A model generated the notes under the pieces. That model was not told where the DNA came from. It made no database searches and saw only the letters and a program-made list of their open reading frames with translations. A stretch of DNA of 64,000 nt from NCBI RefSeq assembly GCF_008312835.1, contig NZ_VSKS01000021.1, forward strand, positions 1-64,000. The letters are read 5' to 3'. The position numbers were made by a program, and so were the translations under genes. This DNA comes from Streptomyces marokkonensis. Lineage in GTDB: Bacteria; Actinomycetota; Actinomycetes; Streptomycetales; Streptomycetaceae. This document shows positions 43,910-51,912 of this stretch, one piece after another; the first letter of the stretch is position 1, and every line of letters starts with the position of its first letter.

Positions 43910-44883
43910 GACGCCTCCTGCGCACCGCGCCCCTGGCCACCGCCGCCGCCCTCCTGCTCGCCGCCTGCGGCACGACCGAGCCCGCCGCCGACGACGCGAA
44001 GGAATCCACCGGGGCGATCACCCTCACCGACGCCTCCGGCGCGAAGGTGGAACTCGACGGCCCCGCCAAGAAGGTCGTCGGCACCGAGTGGAACGTCGTC
44101 GAGCACCTGATATCACTCGGCGTCGACCCGGTCGGCGTGGCCGACGTCAAGGGCTACAAGACCTGGGACTCCGCCGTGCCGCTCGAGAACGAGCCCAAGG
44201 ACATCGGCACCCGCGGCGAGCCCAGCATGGACACCATCGCCTCGCTCGAGCCCGACCTCATCGTCGCCACCACCGACCTCCAGCCGGGCGCGGTCAAGCA
44301 GTTGCGCAAGGTCGCCCCGGTCCTCGAGGTGAAGTCCGCCGACGCCTCCGACCCGGTCGGCCGGATGCTGGAGAACCTCGACCTCATCGCCGAGGCCACG
44401 GGCACCACCGAGCGCGCGACGACCCTGAAGAAGGACTTCGACACCAAGCTCGCCGAGGGCAGGAAGGCCCTCGCCGACGCCGGGCTGGACGGCGCGGAGA
44501 TCGCCTTCGCCGACGGCTACGTCAGCTCCAACCAGGTCTCCATCCGCCCCTACACCTCCGGTTCGCTCATCGGCGGTGTCAACGAGCGGCTCGGACTGAG
44601 GAACGCCTGGAAGCAGAAGGGCGACGAGGCCTACGGCCTGGCCGCCACCGATGTCGAGGGGCTGACCGGCCTGGGGAAGGTGCAGTTCGTCCACATCGGC
44701 AACGACGGCGACGCCAACAGCGACCCCTTCGGCAAGGAACTCGCCGGCAACTCCGTGTGGAAGTCCCTGCCCTTCGTGAAGTCCGGTGACGTCCACCGGC
44801 TGTCCGACGGCATCTGGATGTTCGGCGGCACCGGCTCGATGGAGCGTTACGTCGACGCCCTCGTCGCGTCGCTGACGAAGTAG
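43906..44883 (+). CDS. Fe-siderophore-binding lipoprotein
   Basis: The protein has 325 residues. ATG at 43906 overlaps the ATPase stop (ATGA). The lipobox LAAC follows a short hydrophobic core; the lipid-modified Cys is about residue 21 (LLLAACGTTEP). The mature protein is a helix-backboned Peripla_BP_2 (FepB/FhuD-like) fold: VVGTEWNVVEHLISLGVDPV, SLEPDLIVATTDLQPGAV, LAATDVEGLTGLG. It captures ferric siderophore outside the membrane and passes it to the permease. The sequence does not show which siderophore; no biosynthetic gene is present in this window. Confidence 0.94.
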   Translation: MRRLLRTAPLATAAALLLAACGTTEPAADDAKESTGAITLTDASGAKVELDGPAKKVVGTEWNVVEHLISLGVDPVGVADVKGYKTWDSAVPLENEPKDIGTRGEPSMDTIASLEPDLIVATTDLQPGAVKQLRKVAPVLEVKSADASDPVGRMLENLDLIAEATGTTERATTLKKDFDTKLAEGRKALADAGLDGAEIAFADGYVSSNQVSIRPYTSGSLIGGVNERLGLRNAWKQKGDEAYGLAATDVEGLTGLGKVQFVHIGNDGDANSDPFGKELAGNSVWKSLPFVKSGDVHRLSDGIWMFGGTGSMERYVDALVASLTK

Positions 44884-44887
44884 CGCG

Positions 44888-46978
44888 ATGGCCGTCACCG
44901 CCACCACTCCCACCGCCCGTCCGGCGACGGTGTCGTCCCGGACGGGCGCGGCCGCGGTGACGACCGCGCTCGTGCTCCTGGTCGCGGCCCTCGCCGTCGT
45001 CGACATCACCCAGGGCACGGCCGCGGTCGGCCCGGCCGAGGTCCTCAAGGCCCTCACCGGACGGGCCGACCCGGCCGACGCGTCCGTCGTCATCGCCTCA
45101 CGGCTGCCCCGGATGACCGCCGGACTCCTCGTCGGCGCGGCCCTCGGCATGGCCGGCGCGGCCCTGCAGGCCGTCAGCCGCAACGTCCTGGCGTCCCCGG
45201 ACACCCTCGCGGTCAACGCGGGCTCCTATCTGGCCCTCGGCGTCGCCGCCGTCACCGGCGTGTCGCTGCCGCTGCCGGCCTCCTCGGGCATCGCCTTCGC
45301 CGGCGGACTCGCGGCGGCGGCCGTCGTCCTCGGACTGTCGGGGCTCGGCGCGGGCACCGTACGGCTGGTGCTCGCCGGCACCGCGCTCGCCCTCGGACTC
45401 ACCGCCGTCACCGAGGGCCTGCTCCTGCTGTTCCCGCAGGAGACCGAGGGCCTCTACCGGTGGAACCAGGGCAGCATCGGGCAGAACGGCTTCGACGGTG
45501 TCCTGCGGATGCTGCCCGTCGCCGCCGTGGGCCTCGCCGGCCTGCTGCTCGTGGCCCGCCGGGTCGACGCCCTCGCCCTCGGCGACGAAGCCGCCCGCGG
45601 ACTCGGCGTGCCGGTACGGGCCACCCGGGTCACCGCCGTCGTCCTGGCGACGCTGCTCTCCGCGGCCGCCGTCACCCTCGCCGGACCGATCGGCTTCGTC
45701 GGCCTGTGCGCCCCGGCCCTCGTCCGGCCGCTCGCCCGCTGGTTCCGGGGCATCACCCGGCTGCGCGCCGCCCTGCCGGTCGCGGGCCTGGCCGGCGCCG
45801 CGCTGGTCCTCGGCGCGGACGTGCTGCTGCGCGCGTTCATCGACTCGGACACCGCGGTCGCCGTCCCCACCGGCGTGGTCACCAGCCTCGTCGGCGCGGT
45901 GTTCCTGGTCGTGATGGCGGCCCGGCTCCGGGACACCGCCTCGGCCGCCGCGCCCGACACACTGCGCATCCGCAGCCGCGCCGTGTTCCTCACCACTCTC
46001 ACCGTGCTCTCGCTCGCCGTGGTCGGCATCACCGTCGCCGCCGTCCTCCTGGGCGACAGCAAGCTGCTGCTCGGCGACGTGGTCAACTGGGCGCAGGGCA
46101 GGGCCGGCCGCACCGTCTCCTTCGTCCTGGACACCCGCGTCCCCCGGGTGTTGGCCGCCCTCCTCGCCGGCGCGGCCCTCGCGCTGGCCGGGACCCTGGT
46201 GCAGGCCGTCACCCGCAACCCGCTGGCCGAACCCGCCGTACTGGGCGTCTCCGGCGGCGGCGCGCTCGGCGCCGTGGTCCTCGTGACCACCGTCCCCGTC
46301 GCCGGGGCGTGGAGCATCGCCGGAGCCGCCTTCGCGGGCTCCGCGGCCACCGCGGTCGTGGTGTTCGGGCTGGCCGCACGCGGGGGCTTCCAGCAGAACC
46401 GGCTGGTCCTCGTCGGCGTCGGAACCGCGGCCGGTACGACGGCGCTGATCAGCCTGCTGATCGTGCTGACCGATCCGTTCAACGCCACCAAGGCCCTCAC
46501 CTGGCTGTCGGGTTCCACCTACGGCCGGGCCCTGCCCGACGTCCTGCCCCTCGCGGCCGTCCTCGCCGTGGCCGTCGCGGTGGCCGGCGTCCGGCACAGG
46601 GAACTCGACCTGGTGTCCCTGGACGAGGACACCCCCCGGCTCCTCGGGCTCGACCTGGGGCGGGGCAGGCTGGGCTTCCTCGTCCTGAGCGTGCTGCTCA
46701 CGGCCACCGCCGTGTCCGCCGCCGGCACCATCGGGTTCGTCGGTCTGGTCGCCCCGCACGCGGCGCGCGCCCTGGCCGGACGGCGGCACACCCGGGTCCT
46801 CCCGGTCACGCTGCTCCTGGGCGCCGTACTGGTGTGCACCGCGGACCTGCTGGGCCGCACCGTGATCGCGCCGGCCCAGCTGGGCGCCGGCCTGATGACG
46901 GCCGTGATCGGGACGCCGTACTTCCTCTACGTACTGGTGCGCGGCCGACGGTGGTTCACCGGACGAAAAAGTGCCTGA
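44888..46978 (+). CDS. Fused double FecCD-type siderophore permease
   Basis: The protein has 696 residues, twice the usual FecCD length (about 330-350), i.e. two permease halves in one chain as in FhuB. Each half shows the family motifs: RLPRMTAGLLVGAALGMAGA with IGFVGLCAPALVRPL in the first, and RVPRVLAALLAGAALALAGT with IGFVGLVAPHAARALAG in the second. About 18-20 membrane segments are expected. The linker (about residues 350-365) is short and charged. It begins 4 nt after the lipoprotein stop. One chain replaces the FecC/FecD heterodimer, giving a three-gene importer. Confidence 0.95.
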   Translation: MAVTATTPTARPATVSSRTGAAAVTTALVLLVAALAVVDITQGTAAVGPAEVLKALTGRADPADASVVIASRLPRMTAGLLVGAALGMAGAALQAVSRNVLASPDTLAVNAGSYLALGVAAVTGVSLPLPASSGIAFAGGLAAAAVVLGLSGLGAGTVRLVLAGTALALGLTAVTEGLLLLFPQETEGLYRWNQGSIGQNGFDGVLRMLPVAAVGLAGLLLVARRVDALALGDEAARGLGVPVRATRVTAVVLATLLSAAAVTLAGPIGFVGLCAPALVRPLARWFRGITRLRAALPVAGLAGAALVLGADVLLRAFIDSDTAVAVPTGVVTSLVGAVFLVVMAARLRDTASAAAPDTLRIRSRAVFLTTLTVLSLAVVGITVAAVLLGDSKLLLGDVVNWAQGRAGRTVSFVLDTRVPRVLAALLAGAALALAGTLVQAVTRNPLAEPAVLGVSGGGALGAVVLVTTVPVAGAWSIAGAAFAGSAATAVVVFGLAARGGFQQNRLVLVGVGTAAGTTALISLLIVLTDPFNATKALTWLSGSTYGRALPDVLPLAAVLAVAVAVAGVRHRELDLVSLDEDTPRLLGLDLGRGRLGFLVLSVLLTATAVSAAGTIGFVGLVAPHAARALAGRRHTRVLPVTLLLGAVLVCTADLLGRTVIAPAQLGAGLMTAVIGTPYFLYVLVRGRRWFTGRKSA

Positions 46979-47004
46979 CAGAGCGTCGGGCGACGGGCTA
47001 GGCT
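46975..47004 (+). promoter_or_regulatory. Consensus-like promoter before the MoxR/VWA operon
   Basis: CTGACA (46975-46980) and TAGGCT (about 46999-47004) are separated by 18 bp, a good match to vegetative-type promoters. An ATG follows only 7 nt after the -10, so translation of the short leader ORF would be leaderless. Confidence 0.6.
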
Positions 47005-47011
47005 CGCCGCG

Positions 47012-47068
47012 ATGACCACTCACTCCGTTCACAGAATGGGGGTCCCGTCCACGCAAGGTGAGTGCTGA
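47012..47068 (+). CDS. 18-residue leader ORF coupled to the MoxR/VWA operon
   Basis: ATG at 47012 encodes MTTHSVHRMGVPSTQGEC and stops with TGA overlapping the next ATG (TGATG). The -10 box lies 7 nt upstream, so the message would start at or next to the ATG (leaderless). The following gene lacks a strong Shine-Dalgarno, so re-initiation could depend on this ORF. Confidence 0.45.
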   Translation: MTTHSVHRMGVPSTQGEC

Positions 47069-48468
47069 TGCACACACCCGTGGTGGACGGGGACTCCCGC
47101 CTTTCCTTCTGGCCGCGCGTGCGTGAGTACGCCGTGCCGCCCTCCATGATCGAGACCGCGACCGCCCGCCGACGCGCCGGCGACTGGGCCGGGGCGTGCG
47201 CCGCCGCGAGGGTCGACGTCGACCTGCGTCTGCGTGATCTGGCCTGCACACACGGCCGGGAACTCGCGGCGCACGTCCGTTCCGACCTGCGGCACCTGGC
47301 GCCCGACCTGCTGCGCTGGCACATGCCGAGGATCGCCCCGGACGGACTGCTGCGCCCCGGCCTGACCGTGGCCCTGGCCCGCTACGGCGTGGCGCGGCCC
47401 GGCGGTCCGCGCCCGGTGCATCTGGTGGTCCGGACCCCGCCCGCCTGGGCGGACGGCGGACAGCGCATGAGCCTCACACTGTGGGACGGTGAGCGTCTCC
47501 GTGACGCCGCCCGCCGGCATCCGCATCCCCGGCCCGGCCCGCGGTTCCGGCTCGACCTCCACCGTCACCTGTGGGACGCCCGCCGCGCGGACGACCTGCG
47601 CCACCGGTCCGGGGCCGACAGGCCGGCCGGTGACGGCCGGGAGGCGATGCGTACGGTGCCGTCCGGGCTGCTTCCGCCCGGGCACCACTGCGCGGTGGAC
47701 CGCTGGGCCGACGAGGCGCGGATCGTGCTCCGCGACGCGGGGTGCACGGCCGGTGCCGTCGCCGTGCGGATCGCGGCCGGGCACCGGTTGGTCCTGACCC
47801 TCCCCGACGACGGCGACGGACCCGCTCCGCCCACGGTGCGGATCGGGCGTCCCGACACGGCCGGGCCGATGCCGGCGCCGCTCGTCCTGCCCGACGCGGC
47901 GACCCATGTCCTGCCCGATCTCGAACTGCTCCGTGCGGGCGCGATCGAGGCCGGGAGGCTGCATCCCCTGGTCGCCTCCGCCCTCGTGCCCGGCCACACG
48001 GCGGCCGGCCCACCGCCGCCACCCGGCCCGGCGCGGCCCCACATCGTGGAGTGCCGCGGGGCACGGCACCGGATCGGCCTGGTCGACGGCGTCCTGGTCC
48101 CCCTGGACCATGCCCCGGACGAGATCCGGCGGGAGGAGCTGCTGGCCGAACTGACCGGCACACCGCTGCCCTGCCTGCGGGTCATCGACCGCGCGCACCG
48201 GCGACCGGACTGCCTCACGGGCGTACGCGAACGCCTGGACCACGGCGACATCACCGGAGCGCTGGCCGTCGTCGAGAACCTGCTGGGACCCCACGCCCGC
48301 CTGCGCGGCGGGCCCCTGCGGGACGAACTCGAAGCAGCCGCGCTGCGGCGGCTCGCCCACGGGCTGTACCGGTCCGGCCTCCAAGGCCCCGCGGACGCTC
48401 GCGTCCGTCCCGCTCCCGCCCGGCCGGGCGACCGCCGCTCCCACCCGCGCCACGCCACCCGCCACTGA
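47068..48468 (+). CDS. Uncharacterised protein of a MoxR-associated operon
   Basis: The protein has 466 residues, starting MHTPVVDGDSRLSFWPRVRE. It is cytoplasmic, without membrane segments. The N-terminal part has ATARRRAGDWAGACAAARVD, LRHLAPDLLRWHMPRIAPDG, a pattern I recall upstream of MoxR-type ATPases in Streptomyces without known function. The middle has RMSLTLWDGERLRDAARRHP and FRLDLHRHLWDARR; the C-terminal part has LVDGVLVPLDHAPDEIRREE and LDHGDITGALAVVENLLGPH. No catalytic motif or known domain is recognised. Genetic linkage with an ATPase and an HExxH/VWA protein suggests it is a substrate, adaptor or sensor of that machinery. Confidence 0.75.
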   Translation: MHTPVVDGDSRLSFWPRVREYAVPPSMIETATARRRAGDWAGACAAARVDVDLRLRDLACTHGRELAAHVRSDLRHLAPDLLRWHMPRIAPDGLLRPGLTVALARYGVARPGGPRPVHLVVRTPPAWADGGQRMSLTLWDGERLRDAARRHPHPRPGPRFRLDLHRHLWDARRADDLRHRSGADRPAGDGREAMRTVPSGLLPPGHHCAVDRWADEARIVLRDAGCTAGAVAVRIAAGHRLVLTLPDDGDGPAPPTVRIGRPDTAGPMPAPLVLPDAATHVLPDLELLRAGAIEAGRLHPLVASALVPGHTAAGPPPPPGPARPHIVECRGARHRIGLVDGVLVPLDHAPDEIRREELLAELTGTPLPCLRVIDRAHRRPDCLTGVRERLDHGDITGALAVVENLLGPHARLRGGPLRDELEAAALRRLAHGLYRSGLQGPADARVRPAPARPGDRRSHPRHATRH

Positions 48469-48645
48469 CTCCCCCGACCCCGGGAACCCACGCCCACCCA
48501 CGCCGCACAACCCGCCCCGACTCCCGAGCGGACCGTGGCTCCTCACGCCGACTCGCGCGACGCCACCCGCCCCGGCCCTTCCGGGGACCCCTGGTCTCCC
48601 CACGCCCGCCTGCTCACCACCCCACACACCCACAGGTGATGACCC

Positions 48646-49866
48646 GTGCCTGCACACACCCTGCCCGCCGACGCCCGGCTCGACGTCGCCGGCGACCTGC
48701 TCACCCTCCTGCGCGACACCACCACCGAACCGCGCCCCGACATCCAGCTGGAGGCCCTCACCCTCGCCGTGGCGGCCGACCTGCCCGTCCTGCTCTGGGG
48801 CGAGCCGGGGATCGGCAAGACGGCCGCGCTCACCCAGCTGGCCACCGCCCTCGACCTGCCCCTGACCACCGTGATCGCCAGCGTGCACGAGCCGTCGGAC
48901 TTCTCCGGGCTGCCCGTCGTCGGGGACGACCCCGCCGAACAGGGCGTCCCCATGGCCCCGCCGGACTGGGCCGTACGCCTGGTGCGGGCCGGCCGGGGGC
49001 TGCTGTTCCTCGACGAGCTGTCCACCGCGCCGCCCGCCGTGCAGGCCGCCCTGCTGCGGCTGGTCCTGGAACGGCGTATCGGCGCGCTCCGGCTGCCGCC
49101 CGGCGTACGGATCGTCGCCGCCGCCAACCCGCGCGCCTCGGCGGCCGACGGCTGGGAGCTCAGCCCGCCGCTGGCCAACCGGTTCGTGCACCTGGACTGG
49201 ACCCACGACCACGAGGTCGTCGTCCGCGGCCTCGGCGGGACCTGGCCCCGGGCCACCCTGCCCCGCCTCGACCGGCGGAAGCTGCCCGAGGCCGTGGCCT
49301 TCGCCCGCCGGGCGGTGTGCGCGTTCCTCACCGCCCGGCCCCTGCTGGTGCACCGGCTGCCGAACAGCGAGACCCGCCGGGGCGGCCCCTGGCCCTCGCC
49401 GCGCAGCTGGGAGATGACCCTGCACCTGATCGCCTTCGCCACCGCCGCCGGTTCCTCCCGCGACGTGCTCTCCCTGCTGGTGCGGGGCACCGTCGGTGAC
49501 GGTCCAGGCCTGGAACTGCTGGCGAGCCTGGACCGGCTGGACCTGCCCGACCCCGAGGTGCTGCTCGCCGACCCGGCGGGTGCCGAGCTGCCCGAGCGGG
49601 GCGACCTGCGGCAGGCCGCCCTGGACGCGGTGGTGGCCGCCGTGCGCGCACGCCCCGAGAAGTCCCGCTGGGACGCGGCGTGGGCGCTCCTCGCCCGTGC
49701 CGTCGACACCGGCGCGCCCGACCTGGTGGTCGTACCGGCGACCACCCTCGCCAGCCTGCGCCGCGAGGACTGGGACGTACCGGCGACGATCGAACGGCTC
49801 ACCTCCGCCGTGTCGCTGTCCCGCCGCGCGGACCGGGCCGCGGCCCGGGCGAAGGCGGGCCGATGA
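48646..49866 (+). CDS. MoxR-family AAA+ ATPase
   Basis: The protein has 406 residues. GTG at 48646 follows AGGTGATG; the preceding 177 bp contain no gene. AAA+ motifs: Walker A LLWGEPGIGKTAALTQL (about residues 45-61), Walker B RGLLFLDELSTAPP with sensor-type segments VRIVAAANPRASAADGW (MoxR-like N-P) and SPPLANRFVHLDW (arginine finger region). MoxR proteins are chaperone-like ATPases that act with VWA proteins to activate or assemble metal/protein complexes. The downstream gene overlaps it by ATGA, so both are made together. It may have a signal-less cytoplasmic role. Confidence 0.92.
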   Translation: MPAHTLPADARLDVAGDLLTLLRDTTTEPRPDIQLEALTLAVAADLPVLLWGEPGIGKTAALTQLATALDLPLTTVIASVHEPSDFSGLPVVGDDPAEQGVPMAPPDWAVRLVRAGRGLLFLDELSTAPPAVQAALLRLVLERRIGALRLPPGVRIVAAANPRASAADGWELSPPLANRFVHLDWTHDHEVVVRGLGGTWPRATLPRLDRRKLPEAVAFARRAVCAFLTARPLLVHRLPNSETRRGGPWPSPRSWEMTLHLIAFATAAGSSRDVLSLLVRGTVGDGPGLELLASLDRLDLPDPEVLLADPAGAELPERGDLRQAALDAVVAAVRARPEKSRWDAAWALLARAVDTGAPDLVVVPATTLASLRREDWDVPATIERLTSAVSLSRRADRAAARAKAGR

Positions 49867-51134
49867 CCACGCACCCGCCGGTGACAACGGCCCCGGCGCT
49901 CGATACCGGCAAACTCCTCGCCGCCCGGCTGCACGCCGCCCGCGCCCGGCCCTACCTCGCCACGGCCCTGTTCGCGCTGCACCCCGTCGAGTCCCGGAGG
50001 GTCCCCACGATGGCCGTCGACCGGCACTGGCGGTGCTACGTCTCGCCGGCGTTCGTCGACGCCACGCCGGTGGAGGAACTGGCCGGCGTCTGGGTGCACG
50101 AGGTGTCCCACCTCCTGCGCGACCACCACGGACGCGGCGACCGGGTGGCCCGGGAGCGCGGACTGAACGGTCCGGGGGAGCGGCTGCGGATGAACATCGC
50201 CGCGGACTGCGAGATCAACGACGACGTGTACGGCGACGGGCTGCGGCCACCCGACGACGTCGTCCTGCCGGAGACACTGGGGCTGCAGCCCGGAGAGCTG
50301 ATGGAGGACTACCTGCGCCAGTTCCGGCTGGGCCCGTACACCCAGGGCATGGTCTGGCTGGACTGCGGAAGCGGCGCCGACGGTCTCGAACGGGACTGGG
50401 ACCTCGGCCCGGACGGCGCGCACGGTCTCACCGACCAGGAGCGCGACGCGGTCCGCTTCCGGGTGGCGCAGGGCATCACGGCCCGGCCGGGCAACGCGCC
50501 GAAGAGGTCGCGACGGTGGGCGGAGGAGGCGTTCCACCCGCCGCAGCCGTGGCGGGAGCTGCTGGGCGCCGCGCTCCGCTCCGCGGTCTCGGCCTCCGGC
50601 GCGGGTGACGACTACAGCTACGGCCGCCCGGCCCGGCGGTCGGCCGGGGTGCCCGGCGCCGTACTGCCGAGCCTGCGGCGCACACCGCCCCGGGTCTCGG
50701 TCGTCATCGACACCTCGGGCTCGGTCAGCGACGCCGAACTGGGCAGCGCGCTGCTGGAGGTGGCCGCGATCTCGCGCGCCGTGGGCGGCCGCCGCGACAT
50801 GGTCTCCGTGGTGCCCTGCGACGCGGCGGCGCGTGAGGTGCACCGGCTGTGCCGCGCCGAGGGGATCCCCCTGACGGGCGGCGGCGGGACGGATCTGCGG
50901 ACCGGGTTCGCCAGGGCGCTCGCCTCCCGGCCCCGGCCGGACGTCGTCGTCGTCCTCACCGACGGCCAGACGCCCTGGCCGGGTTCGCGGCCACCGTGCC
51001 GGACGGTGGTGGGCCTGTTCCCCCGGCAGCACGGACGGCGCTCGTGGAGCGAGGAGAACCCCGGTTACGTACCGGACAACCCGCCCGACTGGGCCCGCGT
51101 GGTGACCATCGGCGCGGGACCCGGTACGCGATGA
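49863..51134 (+). CDS. DUF2201-type putative metallopeptidase with VWA-like domain
   Basis: The protein has 423 residues. ATG at 49863 overlaps the ATPase stop. The N-terminal domain carries WVHEVSHLLRDHHGR, an HExxH motif with following His, and NIAADCEINDDVY, as in putative metallopeptidase domain PF13203. The C-terminal VWA-like domain shows the MIDAS-type DTSGSVSDAELGS, then GGGGTDLRTGFARAL and VVVLTDGQTPWPG, which can bind a divalent ion. The pairing of MoxR with VWA is a well-known general theme; the metallopeptidase half makes it a possible ATP-regulated protease or maturase. A strong terminator follows. Confidence 0.88.
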   Translation: MTTHPPVTTAPALDTGKLLAARLHAARARPYLATALFALHPVESRRVPTMAVDRHWRCYVSPAFVDATPVEELAGVWVHEVSHLLRDHHGRGDRVARERGLNGPGERLRMNIAADCEINDDVYGDGLRPPDDVVLPETLGLQPGELMEDYLRQFRLGPYTQGMVWLDCGSGADGLERDWDLGPDGAHGLTDQERDAVRFRVAQGITARPGNAPKRSRRWAEEAFHPPQPWRELLGAALRSAVSASGAGDDYSYGRPARRSAGVPGAVLPSLRRTPPRVSVVIDTSGSVSDAELGSALLEVAAISRAVGGRRDMVSVVPCDAAAREVHRLCRAEGIPLTGGGGTDLRTGFARALASRPRPDVVVVLTDGQTPWPGSRPPCRTVVGLFPRQHGRRSWSEENPGYVPDNPPDWARVVTIGAGPGTR

Positions 51135-51256
51135 GAACGAGGGGCCCGGTCAGCTCCGTGCCGTACCAGGCGGCCGGTGGGTCCATTCCCGGTCCGCGTC
51201 GGCGACGGGCCGCGGGACACGGGCCCGGGAGGGCGCGGCGGGCCTCCGGGGGGAGG

Positions 51257-51291
51257 CCCGGTCGCACCGCCGCGTGGGTGGTGCGACCGGG
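51257..51291 (+). terminator. Terminator of the MoxR/VWA operon
   Basis: CCCGGTCGCACC and GGTGCGACCGGG form a perfect 12-bp stem with an 11-nt loop, 123 bp after the operon's last stop. Confidence 0.75.
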
Positions 51292-51330
51292 CCGTCGTCC
51301 TCCCGGCTGGAGGAACTCGCCGCCGACGCC

Positions 51331-51540
51331 GTGATCGTCGTCATGGAGGTGCACCTCCTGGACGCGGCGACGGCCGAACTCCCCCCGCACGTCCAGGTCG
51401 TGCCGGTCGGCTCCGACGCCGGCGGCCACCGCACGGCCGTCGACACCGACCAGCACGGCCGCACCCGCACCGCCGTGCAGCCCCTGTTCGGCCCAGGTGA
51501 CCGCACGGTGTGGCACGCGGCCGGCCGCCTGCCCCGCTGA
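51331..51540 (+). CDS. Possible small ORF or gene remnant
   Basis: GTG at 51331 to TGA at 51540 (69 residues) has almost fully G/C third positions: VIVVMEVHLLDAATAELP, then VVPVGSDAGGHRTAVDTD. The same frame extends upstream into the terminator hairpin at 51257-51291 and there is no good ribosome site near any start (GGAGGA is 16 nt away). It may be a true small gene, or the 3' remnant of a larger one. It is not recognised. Confidence 0.35.
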   Translation: MIVVMEVHLLDAATAELPPHVQVVPVGSDAGGHRTAVDTDQHGRTRTAVQPLFGPGDRTVWHAAGRLPR

Positions 51541-51912
51541 CCACCGTCCACCGGGACTTCGCCGGGGCGAGCACGGCACCGCCCCGGCCTTCCGGCCGGC
51601 GGGAGACCTCCTGTACGGGCCCGATCGCGCCGTGCTACTGTCGATCTCAGTTGTAGCCGTGGTAATCGAAAAAGCCGCAGGGCCGGAGACACCGTCCCTA
51701 CGCCATACTCGCCATACTGACGTCTACGTCGCAGCTGGGGTCGGCACCAGAAGGTGCGGGCTCCGGTTCGCTGCTTTTCGGGGGTCTCGTCTCATGGACC
51801 GGGCGGAACAGCCGACGTGACCACTTCATCTCCGGCTCGTTCTTGCAATTCCCTGCGTTGTACCACTGCGGCGGACATTCCTTGATACGTGCCACATCAG
51901 GGAAGGTTCCAC
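51541..51912 (+). promoter_or_regulatory. Promoter and long leader of the DEAD-box helicase gene
   Basis: This 372-bp region is less G+C rich than its surroundings. It has a small hairpin GCACC-AGAA-GGTGC (about 51745), a micro-ORF starting at 51794 (MDRAEQPT, TGA) and GGGAAGG just before the TTG start. Long structured leaders are a feature of cold-inducible helicase mRNAs; a similar role is inferred. Confidence 0.5.
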
